NCBI RefSeq assembly: GCF_011927785.1
Contig: NZ_JAATJK010000001.1
Location: 5,489,001-5,553,000, forward strand
From: Micromonospora profundi
GTDB lineage: Bacteria > Actinomycetota > Actinomycetes > Mycobacteriales > Micromonosporaceae
Direction: 5' to 3'
DNA length: 64,000 nucleotides
The notes under the pieces were generated by a model. The model saw only the letters and a list, made by a program, of their open reading frames with translations. It did not search any database and was not told the origin of the DNA. Every line of letters begins with the position of its first letter. The first letter of the stretch is position 1. The translations under genes and the position numbers were made by a program. Shown piece by piece: positions 25,595 to 33,534 of the stretch.

Positions 25595-26469
25595 ACCGGC
25601 CCCTCGACCTCGGCACCGCCGCGTCGTTCCGCACCGACCGGCTTGTCGACGTGCTGATCCCGACACGTAACCGGCCCGCCGAGCTGGCGGTCACCCTGGC
25701 CGGGCTCGCCGCCCAGAACGGGGTGCCCGCCTTCGGGGTGGTGGTCAGCGACCAGTCCGACGGGGAGCCGGCGTACGCCCACCCTGCGGCGGCCACAATG
25801 GTCCGGGCGCTGCGCCACGGGGGTCACCCGGTGCTGCTGACCCGCCGCCTGCCCCGGCGCGGGTTGGCCGAGCACCGCGCGTACCTGCTCGCCGCGTCGA
25901 CTGCCAGGTACGTGCTCAGCCTCGACGACGACGTCTGGCTGGAACCGGGGGCGCTGCACCGGTTGGTCACCGCGATCGAGGAGTTGGGCTGCGGTTTCGT
26001 CGGCAACGGGGTGCACGGGCTGTCGTACACCGACGACGTACGGCCGGACGCGCACGGGCACTACGAGGAGTGGGCCGGCCCGCCGACGCCGGAGCGGATC
26101 CGGCCGGGCACCGCCCAGTGGGACCGTGCGCGTATCCACTCGGCGGCCAACCTGCTGCACATCACCGCCAAGCTGGCGCTGCCGCCTGGCGCGTGGCGGG
26201 CGTACAAGGTGTCCTGGATCGGCGGGTGCGTCCTCTACGACAGGGCGAAGCTCGTCGCGTCCGGTGGGTTCGACTTCTGGCGACGGGTGCAGGAGAAACA
26301 CCAGGGCGAGGACGTGGCGGCCCAGCTCGCGGTGCTGGCCCGGTACGGCGGGGCGGGCGTCCTGCCGAGCGGCGCGTACCACCTGGAGTCCCCGACCACT
26401 GTCACCGAGCGGGACGTGGAGGCGTGGGAGGTCGTCCTCGCCGACGAGGACGCCCCGCAGCCGGCCTGA
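25591..26469 (+). CDS. Family 2 glycosyltransferase
   Basis: 292 aa from GTG 25591, overlapping hldE by 4 bp. A GT-A fold begins DVLIPTRNRPAELAVTLAGL, and the metal-binding segment is YVLSLDDDVWLEPGALHRLV (DDD). A later acidic motif EKHQGEDVAAQLAVL is the likely catalytic base region, and VSWIGGCVLYDRAKL marks the acceptor lobe. No transmembrane helix is seen, so it is cytosolic or peripheral. Its coupling to hldE and adjacency to a GT9 enzyme suggest action on a heptose-containing glycan; donor and acceptor are inferred only. Its stop is directly adjacent to the convergent GT9 stop. Confidence 0.85.
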   Translation: MNRPLDLGTAASFRTDRLVDVLIPTRNRPAELAVTLAGLAAQNGVPAFGVVVSDQSDGEPAYAHPAAATMVRALRHGGHPVLLTRRLPRRGLAEHRAYLLAASTARYVLSLDDDVWLEPGALHRLVTAIEELGCGFVGNGVHGLSYTDDVRPDAHGHYEEWAGPPTPERIRPGTAQWDRARIHSAANLLHITAKLALPPGAWRAYKVSWIGGCVLYDRAKLVASGGFDFWRRVQEKHQGEDVAAQLAVLARYGGAGVLPSGAYHLESPTTVTERDVEAWEVVLADEDAPQPA

Positions 26470-27573
26470 CTACGGCGTGAGCAGTTCGCGGGCGGCCTCC
26501 AGCACCTCGGCCACCGGCACGTCGGTGACGAACGAGTCCCGGTGCGGGCACTCGCCGTCGCCGGGCCGGTGCGGGTAGATGCCGGGCGTGCAGTCGACGC
26601 CGCAGACCGGGCAGTGCACCATCCAGGAACAGATCGGCCGGTGCCGACCGCGCAGCGGGTTCGCCGTGTTGATCAGGTTGCCGACCCAGAAGATGCCCAC
26701 CGTGGGGGTGCCCACGGCGGCGGCCAGGTGCAGCGGCCCGGTGTCGTTGGAGACGACGAGCGCGCAGTCGGCGTACCCGCCGGCCAGCCCACCGAGGCTG
26801 AGCGTGCCGACCTGCGGCCGGACCGGCACGCCCGCCGCCGCGACCACCCGGTCCACCACCTCCCGCTCGGACGGCGTACCTGTGACAAGCACCTCGTAGC
26901 CGTCGCCGTGCAGCTCGCGGGCCACCTCGGCGAAGCGTTCGGTCGGCCAGCGGCGGCGGGTGTCGGTGGCGCCCGGGTGCAGCGCCACGCGGGGACGGTC
27001 CGCCGGGCCGAGCACCCGGGCCGCCTCGGCCCGGTCGGCGTCGGTGACGGCGAGCGTCGGTACGACAGTGGTGGCGGGGGCACCGACCAGTGCCACCACC
27101 TCCAGGTAGCGGATCACCTCGTGCTGGTAGTAGACGTAGCGGATCCACCGGTCCAGCGGCGGGGCGTCCTCGGCGCGCAACCCGACGGTGACCCGGGCTC
27201 CGAGGCGGCTCATCAAGGGGTTGGAATTGGCGCCACCCCCGTGGATCTGCACCGCCAGGTCGAAGCCGGTGGCCGCCGCCGCCAGGAAGTCGTCAATCGA
27301 CGACTCTGGTTCGTCGGGCTCCGGGGAGCGGATGCCGGGCGCGGGCGGCACCACAAGCACCCTGTCGACAGGGCCGGGCCGGTCACGCCAGAGCTTCGCG
27401 TGCCACGGCGCTCCGAGCAGCACGATCTCCGCCGAGGGGTACGCGGCGCGCAGCGCGTCAAGCGCTGGAAGGGCGAAGATGAAGTCACCGAGCGCGTTGG
27501 CCCGCAGCACCGCGATCCGCCGCACGTCGGGGACGAGCCCGGCCGTCGGGCCGAGCAGGGACGGGGTGACCAC
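26470..27573 (-). CDS. Family 9 glycosyltransferase (heptosyltransferase-like)
   Basis: 367 aa from GTG 27573. GT-B fold: RIAVLRANALGDFIFALPAL (the GDxxxxxPxL motif of WaaC/WaaF), RVALHPGATDTRRRWPTERF, and the sugar-nucleotide site LVVSNDTGPLHLAAAVGTPT (NDTG). A cysteine-rich C-terminal segment HCPVCGVDCTPG plus ECPHRD may bind a metal. It probably transfers heptose from ADP-heptose made by HldE. It follows hsp20 by 8 bp on the minus strand and converges with the GT2 gene without a gap. Confidence 0.88.
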   Translation of the reverse strand: MVTPSLLGPTAGLVPDVRRIAVLRANALGDFIFALPALDALRAAYPSAEIVLLGAPWHAKLWRDRPGPVDRVLVVPPAPGIRSPEPDEPESSIDDFLAAAATGFDLAVQIHGGGANSNPLMSRLGARVTVGLRAEDAPPLDRWIRYVYYQHEVIRYLEVVALVGAPATTVVPTLAVTDADRAEAARVLGPADRPRVALHPGATDTRRRWPTERFAEVARELHGDGYEVLVTGTPSEREVVDRVVAAAGVPVRPQVGTLSLGGLAGGYADCALVVSNDTGPLHLAAAVGTPTVGIFWVGNLINTANPLRGRHRPICSWMVHCPVCGVDCTPGIYPHRPGDGECPHRDSFVTDVPVAEVLEAARELLTP

Positions 27574-27581
27574 GCCGGCTG

Positions 27582-28130
27582 CTACGGCCGGTCGATCTCG
27601 CCGACGGTGTCCGGGTGGTGCAGCTCCCGGTCCGCTGCGGGATCGGCAGGCATCGGCGTACCCCCGGATTGGACTGTGGAGCGCGGTCCGGTGCGGCCGA
27701 CGGTGATGGTGCGCGGCGTGGCCCGTGCCGCCCGGGGCAGGCGGACCCGCAGCAGCCCGTGGTCCATCACCGCGTCGATGCCGTCGGGGTCGACGCGGGA
27801 GGGCAGGTCGACGCGGTACTCGAACCCGCGGGTCTCGAAGCCGCCGGGGATGCCCTGGTCGGCGTTGACCTCCGCCTCGGAGCGGGCGCGCACGCACAGC
27901 TCCCGGTCGTCGAGCTCGACGGCCACCTCCTCGGGTGCCACGCCGGGCAGCCGGACGACGACCTCCCAGCCGTCGGACGTCTCGCTCAGCTCGACGTCTG
28001 ATGCTCCGGCCCGGCCGCCCACCAGCCGGCTCAACTCGGAGCGCAACGACTGCAACTCGCCCATCGGGTCCCAGCCCTGCTGCCGGCTCCGCCATCCCCT
28101 GCTGAAGCCGCCGGGCTGCTGCTCACTCAT
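27582..28130 (-). CDS. Hsp20/alpha-crystallin family small heat-shock protein
   Basis: 182 aa. The alpha-crystallin domain runs from about residue 44 to 140: VELSETSDGWEVVVRLPGVA, VELDDRELCVRARSEAE and the C-terminal strand LLRVRLPRAA, with DLPSRVDPDGIDAVMDHGLL. An N-terminal arm (GGFSRGWRSRQQGWDPMGEL) and a disordered C-tail flank it. It is a holdase chaperone that binds unfolding proteins without ATP. The gene overlaps the upstream DUF2231 gene by 4 bp (ATGA). No HAIR or CIRCE element was found upstream of the operon. Confidence 0.92.
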   Translation of the reverse strand: MSEQQPGGFSRGWRSRQQGWDPMGELQSLRSELSRLVGGRAGASDVELSETSDGWEVVVRLPGVAPEEVAVELDDRELCVRARSEAEVNADQGIPGGFETRGFEYRVDLPSRVDPDGIDAVMDHGLLRVRLPRAARATPRTITVGRTGPRSTVQSGGTPMPADPAADRELHHPDTVGEIDRP

Positions 28131-28633
28131 CGCGCCTCTCCGATCCGCTGGGCGGCCGTGGGAGGCCGCAGTGAGCTGGGCGCGTCCAGATTCGCGTCAC
28201 GGTCGACGCCCACACCGAGCCGGTCGACCAGCTCACCGCCGAGCCAGGCGCTGATCCCGAGGATCGCCACCGCGACCACCTCGACGACGAGCAACGCGCC
28301 GCCGGCGGCGCGGGAGTCGGCGTTGAGCCGGACCACCCAGATCGCGGCGAAGAGCAGGATCACCGCGACGTTGGCCCCGGCGTGCAGCAACGCCACCCGC
28401 TTGGCGCGGGTGCCGGTCGGGATCGCCAGCAGGTCGAACGTGCCGGCCGCCGCGGCCAGCAGGCCGCCGATCAGGCCGACGGTGATGTTCCAGTACGCGA
28501 CCTCGCCGAGCAGGTCGGGACCGCCGACAGTGTCGACGATGTCGAACAGCACCGCTGTGACAAGCAGCGCGACCGGGAACATGACCAGCATCGGATGGAC
28601 CGGGTGGCCCAGCACCTTGAGTCGGCTCTCCAT
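28127..28633 (-). CDS. DUF2231 membrane protein
   Basis: 168 aa from ATG 28633 (the frame extends upstream, but LKVLGHPVHPMLVMFPVALL is the canonical family start). The HPVHPML motif with two histidines followed by four transmembrane helices (about 13-33, 43-66, 82-102 and 110-130) defines DUF2231, a family possibly related to haem or redox membrane proteins, without proven function. It is the first gene of a DUF2231-hsp20-GT9 minus-strand group and is divergent from the PPOX gene (163 bp gap). Confidence 0.85.
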   Translation of the reverse strand: MESRLKVLGHPVHPMLVMFPVALLVTAVLFDIVDTVGGPDLLGEVAYWNITVGLIGGLLAAAAGTFDLLAIPTGTRAKRVALLHAGANVAVILLFAAIWVVRLNADSRAAGGALLVVEVVAVAILGISAWLGGELVDRLGVGVDRDANLDAPSSLRPPTAAQRIGEAR

Positions 28634-28796
28634 CTCCCGGCCTCCACTGGTCGGCGTGCTGCGGACGGTACGTGCGGCGGGCGCGTCGGATGAGGCCGTA
28701 CCCCCGGCGACGGGGGACAAACCTCCCGCTGGTCAAGCCTTAGGCTGGCGAGGGGTGTGGCCCCGCCACCCCTGTCAACGGCTGGGGGAGGAACAC

Positions 28797-29414
28797 GTGA
28801 CGGTGGAGATCACTTCGCACGAGGAGTTACGCGAACTGCTCGGAGCGCCGCACCCGCGGGCCGCCAACAAGGATCGTGTCCGGTTGCACGAGCGGGACCG
28901 GCAGTGGCTCGCCGCCTCGCCGTTCTGCCTGGTGGCCACGGCCGGCGCGGACGGCACCTGCGACGTCTCCCCCAAGGGCGACCCTGCCGGCTTCGCCCTG
29001 GTGTTGGACGACGTGACGATCGCGCTGCCCGAGCGGCCGGGCAACAAGCGCGCGGACGGCTACCGCAACATCCTGGACAACCCGCACGTCGGGCTGCTCT
29101 TCATGATCCCCGGGCGGACCGACACGTTGCGGATCAACGGTCGCGCCACGCTGGTGCGGGACGCGGCGTGGTTCGACGACATGGTGGTCAAGGGGCATCG
29201 GCCGGTGCTCGCCGTGGTGGTGGAGATCGAGCAGATCTTCTACCACTGCGCGAAGGCGTTCCTGCGGTCGTCGCTGTGGCAGCCGGAGACCTGGCAGCCC
29301 GACGTGTTGCCAGCCCGTGCGCGCCTCATCAAGGAGGTCGAGGCGCCCGCAGAGAGCCTGGAAGAGCTGGAACGACACTACGGCCCGGAGTACGTCAGGA
29401 CGATCTACTCCTGA
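28797..29414 (+). CDS. Pyridoxamine 5'-phosphate oxidase-like FMN protein (MSMEG_1061 type)
   Basis: 205 aa from GTG 28797 with GGGGGAGGAAC upstream. A split-barrel flavin fold: FCLVATAGADGTCDVSPKGD, then PERPGNKRADGYRNILDNPH and VGLLFMIPGRTDTLRINGRA. The SPKGDPAG and PGNKRxDxxRNI segments are hallmarks of the MSMEG_1061/TIGR04025 subgroup, which is FMN- or F420-dependent. It is likely a soluble reductase or oxidase of unknown substrate. It ends before a hairpin terminator at 29416-29439. Confidence 0.88.
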   Translation: MTVEITSHEELRELLGAPHPRAANKDRVRLHERDRQWLAASPFCLVATAGADGTCDVSPKGDPAGFALVLDDVTIALPERPGNKRADGYRNILDNPHVGLLFMIPGRTDTLRINGRATLVRDAAWFDDMVVKGHRPVLAVVVEIEQIFYHCAKAFLRSSLWQPETWQPDVLPARARLIKEVEAPAESLEELERHYGPEYVRTIYS

Positions 29415-29415
29415 C

Positions 29416-29439
29416 GCGGGTGCCCGGGGTGGCACCCGC
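29416..29439. terminator. Hairpin between convergent PPOX and DUF4240 genes
   Basis: GCGGGTGCC (29416-29424) and GGCACCCGC (29431-29439) form a perfect 9-bp stem with a 6-nt loop directly after the PPOX stop codon. Confidence 0.6.
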
Positions 29440-29487
29440 ACTGCCCCGGCAGCCCTCCGCGCATTGCCGCCGAACGCCGTCGTGCCG

Positions 29488-30030
29488 TCAGGTCGACCAG
29501 CCGGCGGGGTTGCCGAATGACTCCCGGGAGATGCCGGAGCCGGTCTGCGGCCAACCGCCGAACCGGTCGTTGTGCAGGTGGGCGAAGAAATAACACATGC
29601 TCTCGCAGTCGGCGTCTTCCAGAGCAAGAGCAGGATTGACGCGGACGGCCTCGTAGTAGGCCCGGCCGAGGGCGACGATGAAGCCGCGGCAGTAGAGGAA
29701 GCCGTCGTCCGAGCCGTCGGTCACCTCGTGGATGTCCTCCCGGTCGATGTCGTGCAGCTTGCGCTCCACCACCCGGTCGAGGTCGGTCAACTCCTGCGCC
29801 GACAACTCGTCGCTGAGGGCGCCGAGGCGGGCGAGGAACGGGGCCAGCCAGTCGTCGATCGCGTAGAACCGCACGTCATCCTCCCCGTCGGGATCACGCT
29901 CGACGATGGCTCGGCGCAGCGCCAGCGCCTCCGCGTCGAGCCCGGCCCACGCCGACTCGATGAGCGCCCACAGTCGGGCCTCGTCGGCGGCGGTAGGCAA
30001 CATGCCTGTGGCATCGGTGGTCACTGTCAC
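29488..30030 (-). CDS. DUF4240 domain protein
   Basis: 180 aa from GTG 30030 (GTG 30024 and ATG 30003 are alternatives). The family pattern is visible: ARLWALIESAWAGLDAEALA, VRFYAIDDWLAPFLARLGAL and, further on, DDGFLYCRGFIVALGRAYYE. It is a soluble helical protein of unknown function, common as single genes in actinobacteria. TACGGT lies about 8 bp upstream of the first GTG with no ribosome site, compatible with leaderless translation. It ends convergent with the PPOX gene. Confidence 0.75.
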   Translation of the reverse strand: MTVTTDATGMLPTAADEARLWALIESAWAGLDAEALALRRAIVERDPDGEDDVRFYAIDDWLAPFLARLGALSDELSAQELTDLDRVVERKLHDIDREDIHEVTDGSDDGFLYCRGFIVALGRAYYEAVRVNPALALEDADCESMCYFFAHLHNDRFGGWPQTGSGISRESFGNPAGWST

Positions 30031-30079
30031 GACCGGACCGTATCCGGCACCACCGACAGTCCTGCCTGGGCCTGGCCGG

Positions 30080-30478
30080 CTACTCAGCGGACACCATCCA
30101 CAGGTGACCGTCCGGGTCGGCGAAGGCCCCCGCGTACCCCCAGGGTTGTGCTGCCGGCTCGGTGACCACCTCGGCGCCGGCGGCGCGGGCCCGCTCGACG
30201 ATCGCGTCCGCGTCAGCGGGAGACGCGACGCCGAGGCTGAGCACGCACTCACTCTGGCCCCGCGCGGCGACCTCGTGCGAGCCGATCACCCAGCCGAAGC
30301 CGCCGGTCGGGACGAGCATCAGCCGCAACCCGTCGTTGACCACGAACTGCAACGGCTCCGGAAGGCCGTCGTCGGCCAACTCCCCCACCGCCTCCAGGCC
30401 GAGGCCGTCGGAGTAGAAGCGGTGTGCGGTCGCGCGGTCGGCGACGGGCAGGCTGACGGTCACGGGGGCGTACGTCAT
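30080..30478 (-). CDS. VOC-family (glyoxalase-like) protein
   Basis: 132 aa from ATG 30478. Two beta-alpha-beta-beta-beta modules of the vicinal-oxygen-chelate fold: MTYAPVTVSLPVADRATAHR then FYSDGLGLEAVGE, and later CVLSLGVASPADADAIVERA ending with AGAFADPDGHLWMVS. The DPDGHLW ending is typical. It may bind or detoxify a small molecule, or be a dioxygenase-like or resistance protein. It is divergent from the methyltransferase gene (129 bp gap). Confidence 0.88.
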   Translation of the reverse strand: MTYAPVTVSLPVADRATAHRFYSDGLGLEAVGELADDGLPEPLQFVVNDGLRLMLVPTGGFGWVIGSHEVAARGQSECVLSLGVASPADADAIVERARAAGAEVVTEPAAQPWGYAGAFADPDGHLWMVSAE

Positions 30479-30607
30479 GGAATCGGCTCCAGGATGTCCG
30501 GCGGATGGTCTCTCCAGGATGGATGTCGTCGGAGACACGATCTCATCGGCGCGGGCTCGGATCGGACCCGACGTCGCGCCACTGGTCGTCGGTCTAGCGT
30601 GGCCGTC

Positions 30608-31270
30608 ATGAGCGAGGACGGCTGGCTGGCGGACACCCGCACCTCCTACGACACGGTCGCCGACAGTTACGCGGACCTGCTGCGCGGCCTCCTGGCCGAA
30701 GCGCCCTACGAACGGGCTGCCTTCGCCCTGTTCGCTGACCTCGTCCGGGCCGCCGGTGACGGGCCGGTCGCCGATGTCGGCTGCGGGCCGGGGCGCATCA
30801 CCGCCCATCTGCACGACCTCGGCCTGGACGCCTTCGGCATCGACCTGTCACCCGGGATGATCGACGTCGCCAGACGGGACCACCCCGGTCTCCGGTTCGA
30901 GGTGGGCTCCATGACCGACCTCGATCTGGACGACGGCTCGATCGCCGGGCTGGTGGCGTGGTACTCGCTGATCCACATCCCCGACGACACGATCGGCGCG
31001 GTCCTCGCGCAGTTCCGGAGGGTGTTGCGTCCCGGCGGCCCGCTGCTGCTCGGGTTCCATGTCGGCGACGAGACCACTCTCAAGACCCAGGGGTACGGCG
31101 GCCATCCCATGAAAATCCACGTCCACCGCCGCCAGCCAGCCCAATTGGCGGCCTGGCTGCACGACGCCGGGTTCACCGTCGAGGCGCAGACGACAGTCGT
31201 CTCACCGGAGAGCCGGCTCGGTGGCATCGTGTTCGCGCGCCGCCAACCCGGGCGGCCGCATCAACCCTGA
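30608..31270 (+). CDS. Class I SAM-dependent methyltransferase
   Basis: 220 aa from ATG 30608. SAM motif I is VADVGCGPGRITAHLHDLGL, with the acidic residue of motif II in AFGIDLSPGMIDVARRD. Motif III region VGSMTDLDLDDGSIAGLVAW precedes YSLIHIPDD (motif IV-like). Small-molecule methyltransferases of the UbiE/Methyltransf_11 type share this layout; the acceptor is unknown. After its stop, 31271-31359 holds nothing I can assign. Confidence 0.88.
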   Translation: MSEDGWLADTRTSYDTVADSYADLLRGLLAEAPYERAAFALFADLVRAAGDGPVADVGCGPGRITAHLHDLGLDAFGIDLSPGMIDVARRDHPGLRFEVGSMTDLDLDDGSIAGLVAWYSLIHIPDDTIGAVLAQFRRVLRPGGPLLLGFHVGDETTLKTQGYGGHPMKIHVHRRQPAQLAAWLHDAGFTVEAQTTVVSPESRLGGIVFARRQPGRPHQP

Positions 31271-31359
31271 GGGCGTCGGGGTCCCTGGCGGCCAGCCCGG
31301 GAGGTTGCACCCGCTGTGCGCCCATATCGACCCTGGCCGCCGTGGTGCCGGAGGAAGGG

Positions 31360-31524
31360 CTACGCGAGCCCGGCGATCTGCGCCCGCCACCACTCGTCGA
31401 TCATGTCGACAGCGTTGGAGGGCAGCCGGAGACAGACCCATTGCCTTCCACCCGCATGCCAGGACTTTTCGCTACGGGTGGCGACGTGCCGCACCAGGTC
31501 GCCTCGGTTCCCGCACTTCCGCAC
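31360..31524 (-). pseudogene. Short coding fragment of unknown family
   Basis: A 54-codon minus-strand frame from GTG 31524 ends at TAG 31360. It reads VRKCGNRGDLVRHVATRSEK, then SWHAGGRQWVCLRLPSNAVD and MIDEWWRAQIAGLA. GC-rich third positions and a natural-looking amphipathic C-terminus suggest it was or is coding, but the ribosome site (CAGGG) is weak and upstream of the GTG the frame only continues antisense to the DUF3105 gene. It may be the end of a lost gene, or a small gene closing the peptide operon. Confidence 0.3.
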
Positions 31525-31556
31525 GCCCTGCGCCCCGGCGGCCCGCTGCGGCTCCG

Positions 31557-32102
31557 CTACCTCGGCTCTCGCCGTCGGATGACCTCGCCGACGAAGTCCG
31601 CTGCCGCCGCCGCGTCGTACGTCGGCTGCCGTTGCAGGCAACCCCAGGCGGTCAGCACCACGCCGCCCCGGACGGCCGGATGCGGCGCGAGCAGCAGACT
31701 TCTCGGGTTTGCGTGGACGAGCCGCCGCATCTGCGCGACGACCTCGACCGGGGTGTCCGGCGCGTACAGCAGGGCGACCTGGCCCTGCTCCAGCGCGTGC
31801 AACGTCAGTCCATCCGGAATGGGCCTGTCGTAGGCGCCCGGCGCCAGGCTGAACGGGAAGTGCGGGCCGGAGGTCGGGGGCTGCGACGAGTACCGGACCG
31901 AGGCGGCCTCCGCCTGCGATATGTGCGGGCTCTCCAGCACAGGTACGGTCTCGCCGGCCGGACACGGTCGTGGGCCCGCGTCGGCCTCCGAACGGGCCCC
32001 GGACCCGAACAGGGTTCCTCCCGTGAACAGGGTGGCCACCAGCGCCCCGATCGCCGACATCGTCGCCGTCCGCCACCACCAGCGGTGCGGGTGCAAACTC
32101 AC
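31557..32102 (-). CDS. DUF3105 membrane-anchored protein, last gene of peptide operon
   Basis: 181 aa. One N-terminal transmembrane helix (about 12-35, TATMSAIGALVATLFTGGTL) exposes the rest outside the cell. The DUF3105 hallmarks are SSQPPTSGPHFPFSLAPGAY and the later LHALEQGQVALLYAP; a lone cysteine lies in TAWGCLQRQ. The family has no assigned function but is often exported and histidine-bearing. It overlaps the upstream HExxH gene by 4 bp (ATGA), which ties it to the peptide operon. Its role there is not clear. Confidence 0.85.
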   Translation of the reverse strand: MSLHPHRWWWRTATMSAIGALVATLFTGGTLFGSGARSEADAGPRPCPAGETVPVLESPHISQAEAASVRYSSQPPTSGPHFPFSLAPGAYDRPIPDGLTLHALEQGQVALLYAPDTPVEVVAQMRRLVHANPRSLLLAPHPAVRGGVVLTAWGCLQRQPTYDAAAAADFVGEVIRRREPR

Positions 32103-33346
32103 AGCAGCGCTCCCATCCGTCGCAACCGGCGCTCACGCAAGGCGATGACGACCGGCGCGATCAGGCCGAAGACCAGGTAAATCAGCACGACCAACGACTC
32201 CCAGAAGGCGACCGAGGCGGGCGAGAACGCACTGAGGTTCGCCAGCACCCAGGCGCCCATCGCGATGGCGAACGGCACAGCGAAGGTCACGGCCATCCAC
32301 CACATCACCACGATTCCGGCCAGGTACACGAGGCCGAACCAGCGTGCGACGGCCCGATCGCGCGGTCCGATCGCGTCCAGTTCGACGCGCTCGTCGTCGG
32401 TCAGGCGCCAGAGCCGCCACTTGGTGGTCAGCACCGTGGCGCGGTAAAGGTTGTGGCACTTCAGCGCGTTGGCCAGGACGGCGTACCCGTCGCTGCGCAG
32501 GAACACCCCCGCCCACTGCCAGACGACGCTGAAGATCAGATAGAGGATGACCACCCGCAGCAGCCGGTCCAGTGCGGCGGGCATCGTCGTCACGCCGACG
32601 ATGTGGGCGTACCGCAGCGCCAGCACGAGCGCGAGCACCGTCACGTCGAACGCCATGCCCGCCAGGAAGGGGCCGTAACGAGCCCGCCGGCCAATGGTGA
32701 GGAGCTGGCTGAGGTCGGTCTCGAAGACGAGGTAGATGCCGCGTCGGCTGACGCGGAACGCCGCGGGTATGCCCACCGCACGACCGGCGAGCCAGTGCCA
32801 GATCTCGTGCAGGGCTGCCAACGCGAAACCGATCGGCACGTAGAGGAGCACCGCCAGCAGGGGGTCGGTGAGCCACCAGATGTGATCGTAGGAGGGCCGC
32901 AGCGCCGGCTCGGTCGCCAGCATGGCCACGGAGGCGGCAGCGGCCCCCGCGTACAGCAGCCAGGCCGGCCAGCCGAAGAACACCCGGGCCACCCGTGGGC
33001 TGACGCCCTCGATCCAGCGGATCGTGCCCCGGGGCGCCCCGGTCGATCCGGACGTCTCCGACGCGCCGTCGCCGCGGACATCGTCGAGTAGGCCCGCCGC
33101 GGCAAGGCCGTCGAGGAAGTCGGCGCCGTCCACTGCCGTTCCGGCCGCCGTGCTGGCCCGGTCGGTGGCCGCCGCGATCGAACTACCCGCCTGCAACGCG
33201 CGGACGAACACCGCTCCCGGCTCGGGCACCGCGACGTACACGCCGAGGTCGTGCCGGCCGAGGGTGAACTCGTCGCCCTCCTGCGCGACCATGAGCAGCC
33301 GTACCGCTGCCGGCACGCCGACCGCCAACACCGGCGATCCGTCCAT
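32099..33346 (-). CDS. Membrane HExxH metalloprotease-like protein with PqqD-like N-terminal domain
   Basis: 415 aa. Residues 1-90 look like a PqqD-type winged-helix (RiPP recognition element): YVAVPEPGAVFVRALQAGSS then FLDGLAAAGLLDDV. Residues 120-405 hold about eight hydrophobic helices. HEIWHWLAGRAVG (HExxH, 180-184) sits at a helix end, as in M50 'peptide zinc metalloprotease' proteins of peptide clusters, followed by FLAGMAFDVTVLALVLALRY with a possible third ligand Asp. It may cleave or tether a precursor peptide at the membrane. It lies downstream of the 23-aa peptide gene and overlaps the DUF3105 gene by 4 bp. Homology to M50 is inferred from layout. Confidence 0.75.
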   Translation of the reverse strand: MDGSPVLAVGVPAAVRLLMVAQEGDEFTLGRHDLGVYVAVPEPGAVFVRALQAGSSIAAATDRASTAAGTAVDGADFLDGLAAAGLLDDVRGDGASETSGSTGAPRGTIRWIEGVSPRVARVFFGWPAWLLYAGAAAASVAMLATEPALRPSYDHIWWLTDPLLAVLLYVPIGFALAALHEIWHWLAGRAVGIPAAFRVSRRGIYLVFETDLSQLLTIGRRARYGPFLAGMAFDVTVLALVLALRYAHIVGVTTMPAALDRLLRVVILYLIFSVVWQWAGVFLRSDGYAVLANALKCHNLYRATVLTTKWRLWRLTDDERVELDAIGPRDRAVARWFGLVYLAGIVVMWWMAVTFAVPFAIAMGAWVLANLSAFSPASVAFWESLVVLIYLVFGLIAPVVIALRERRLRRMGALL

Positions 33347-33430
33347 CGCGAACTCCTCGCCTCGCAGCGGACGGCCCGGGTCGCAAGACTTCCCAGGCCG
33401 TCCGTGTCCTGTCGTTCACAGCCGATCCGG

Positions 33431-33502
33431 TCAGCTGTCGGTGGGGCCGCCAACAATCACGGTGACTCGCACACTCTCGATCCGTCGGATCTCGATCTTC
33501 AT
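33431..33502 (-). CDS. 23-aa peptide gene, candidate RiPP precursor
   Basis: ATG 33502 is preceded by GGAGAGGAGGCGAA, one of the strongest ribosome sites in the window, and stops at TGA 33431. The peptide starts MKIEIRRIESVRVTVIVGGP and ends TDS: a basic/amphipathic N-terminus, a Val/Ile-rich middle and a Gly-Gly-Pro turn. It has no cysteine. It sits between the ThiF-like gene and the HExxH/PqqD-like gene, both with leader-binding-like domains. MccB-type ThiF enzymes act on very short peptides (microcin C7, pantocin), so a substrate role is plausible. It could instead be a translated leader. Confidence 0.6.
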   Translation of the reverse strand: MKIEIRRIESVRVTVIVGGPTDS

Positions 33503-33534
33503 TTCGCCTCCTCTCCACGGTCCTTCGAACACGG

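Noticed and set aside
31360..32136. 258-codon minus frame overlapping the DUF3105 gene
   Set aside because: Most of it is an out-of-frame shadow of DUF3105; only its last 54 codons (31360-31524) could be real and are listed separately.
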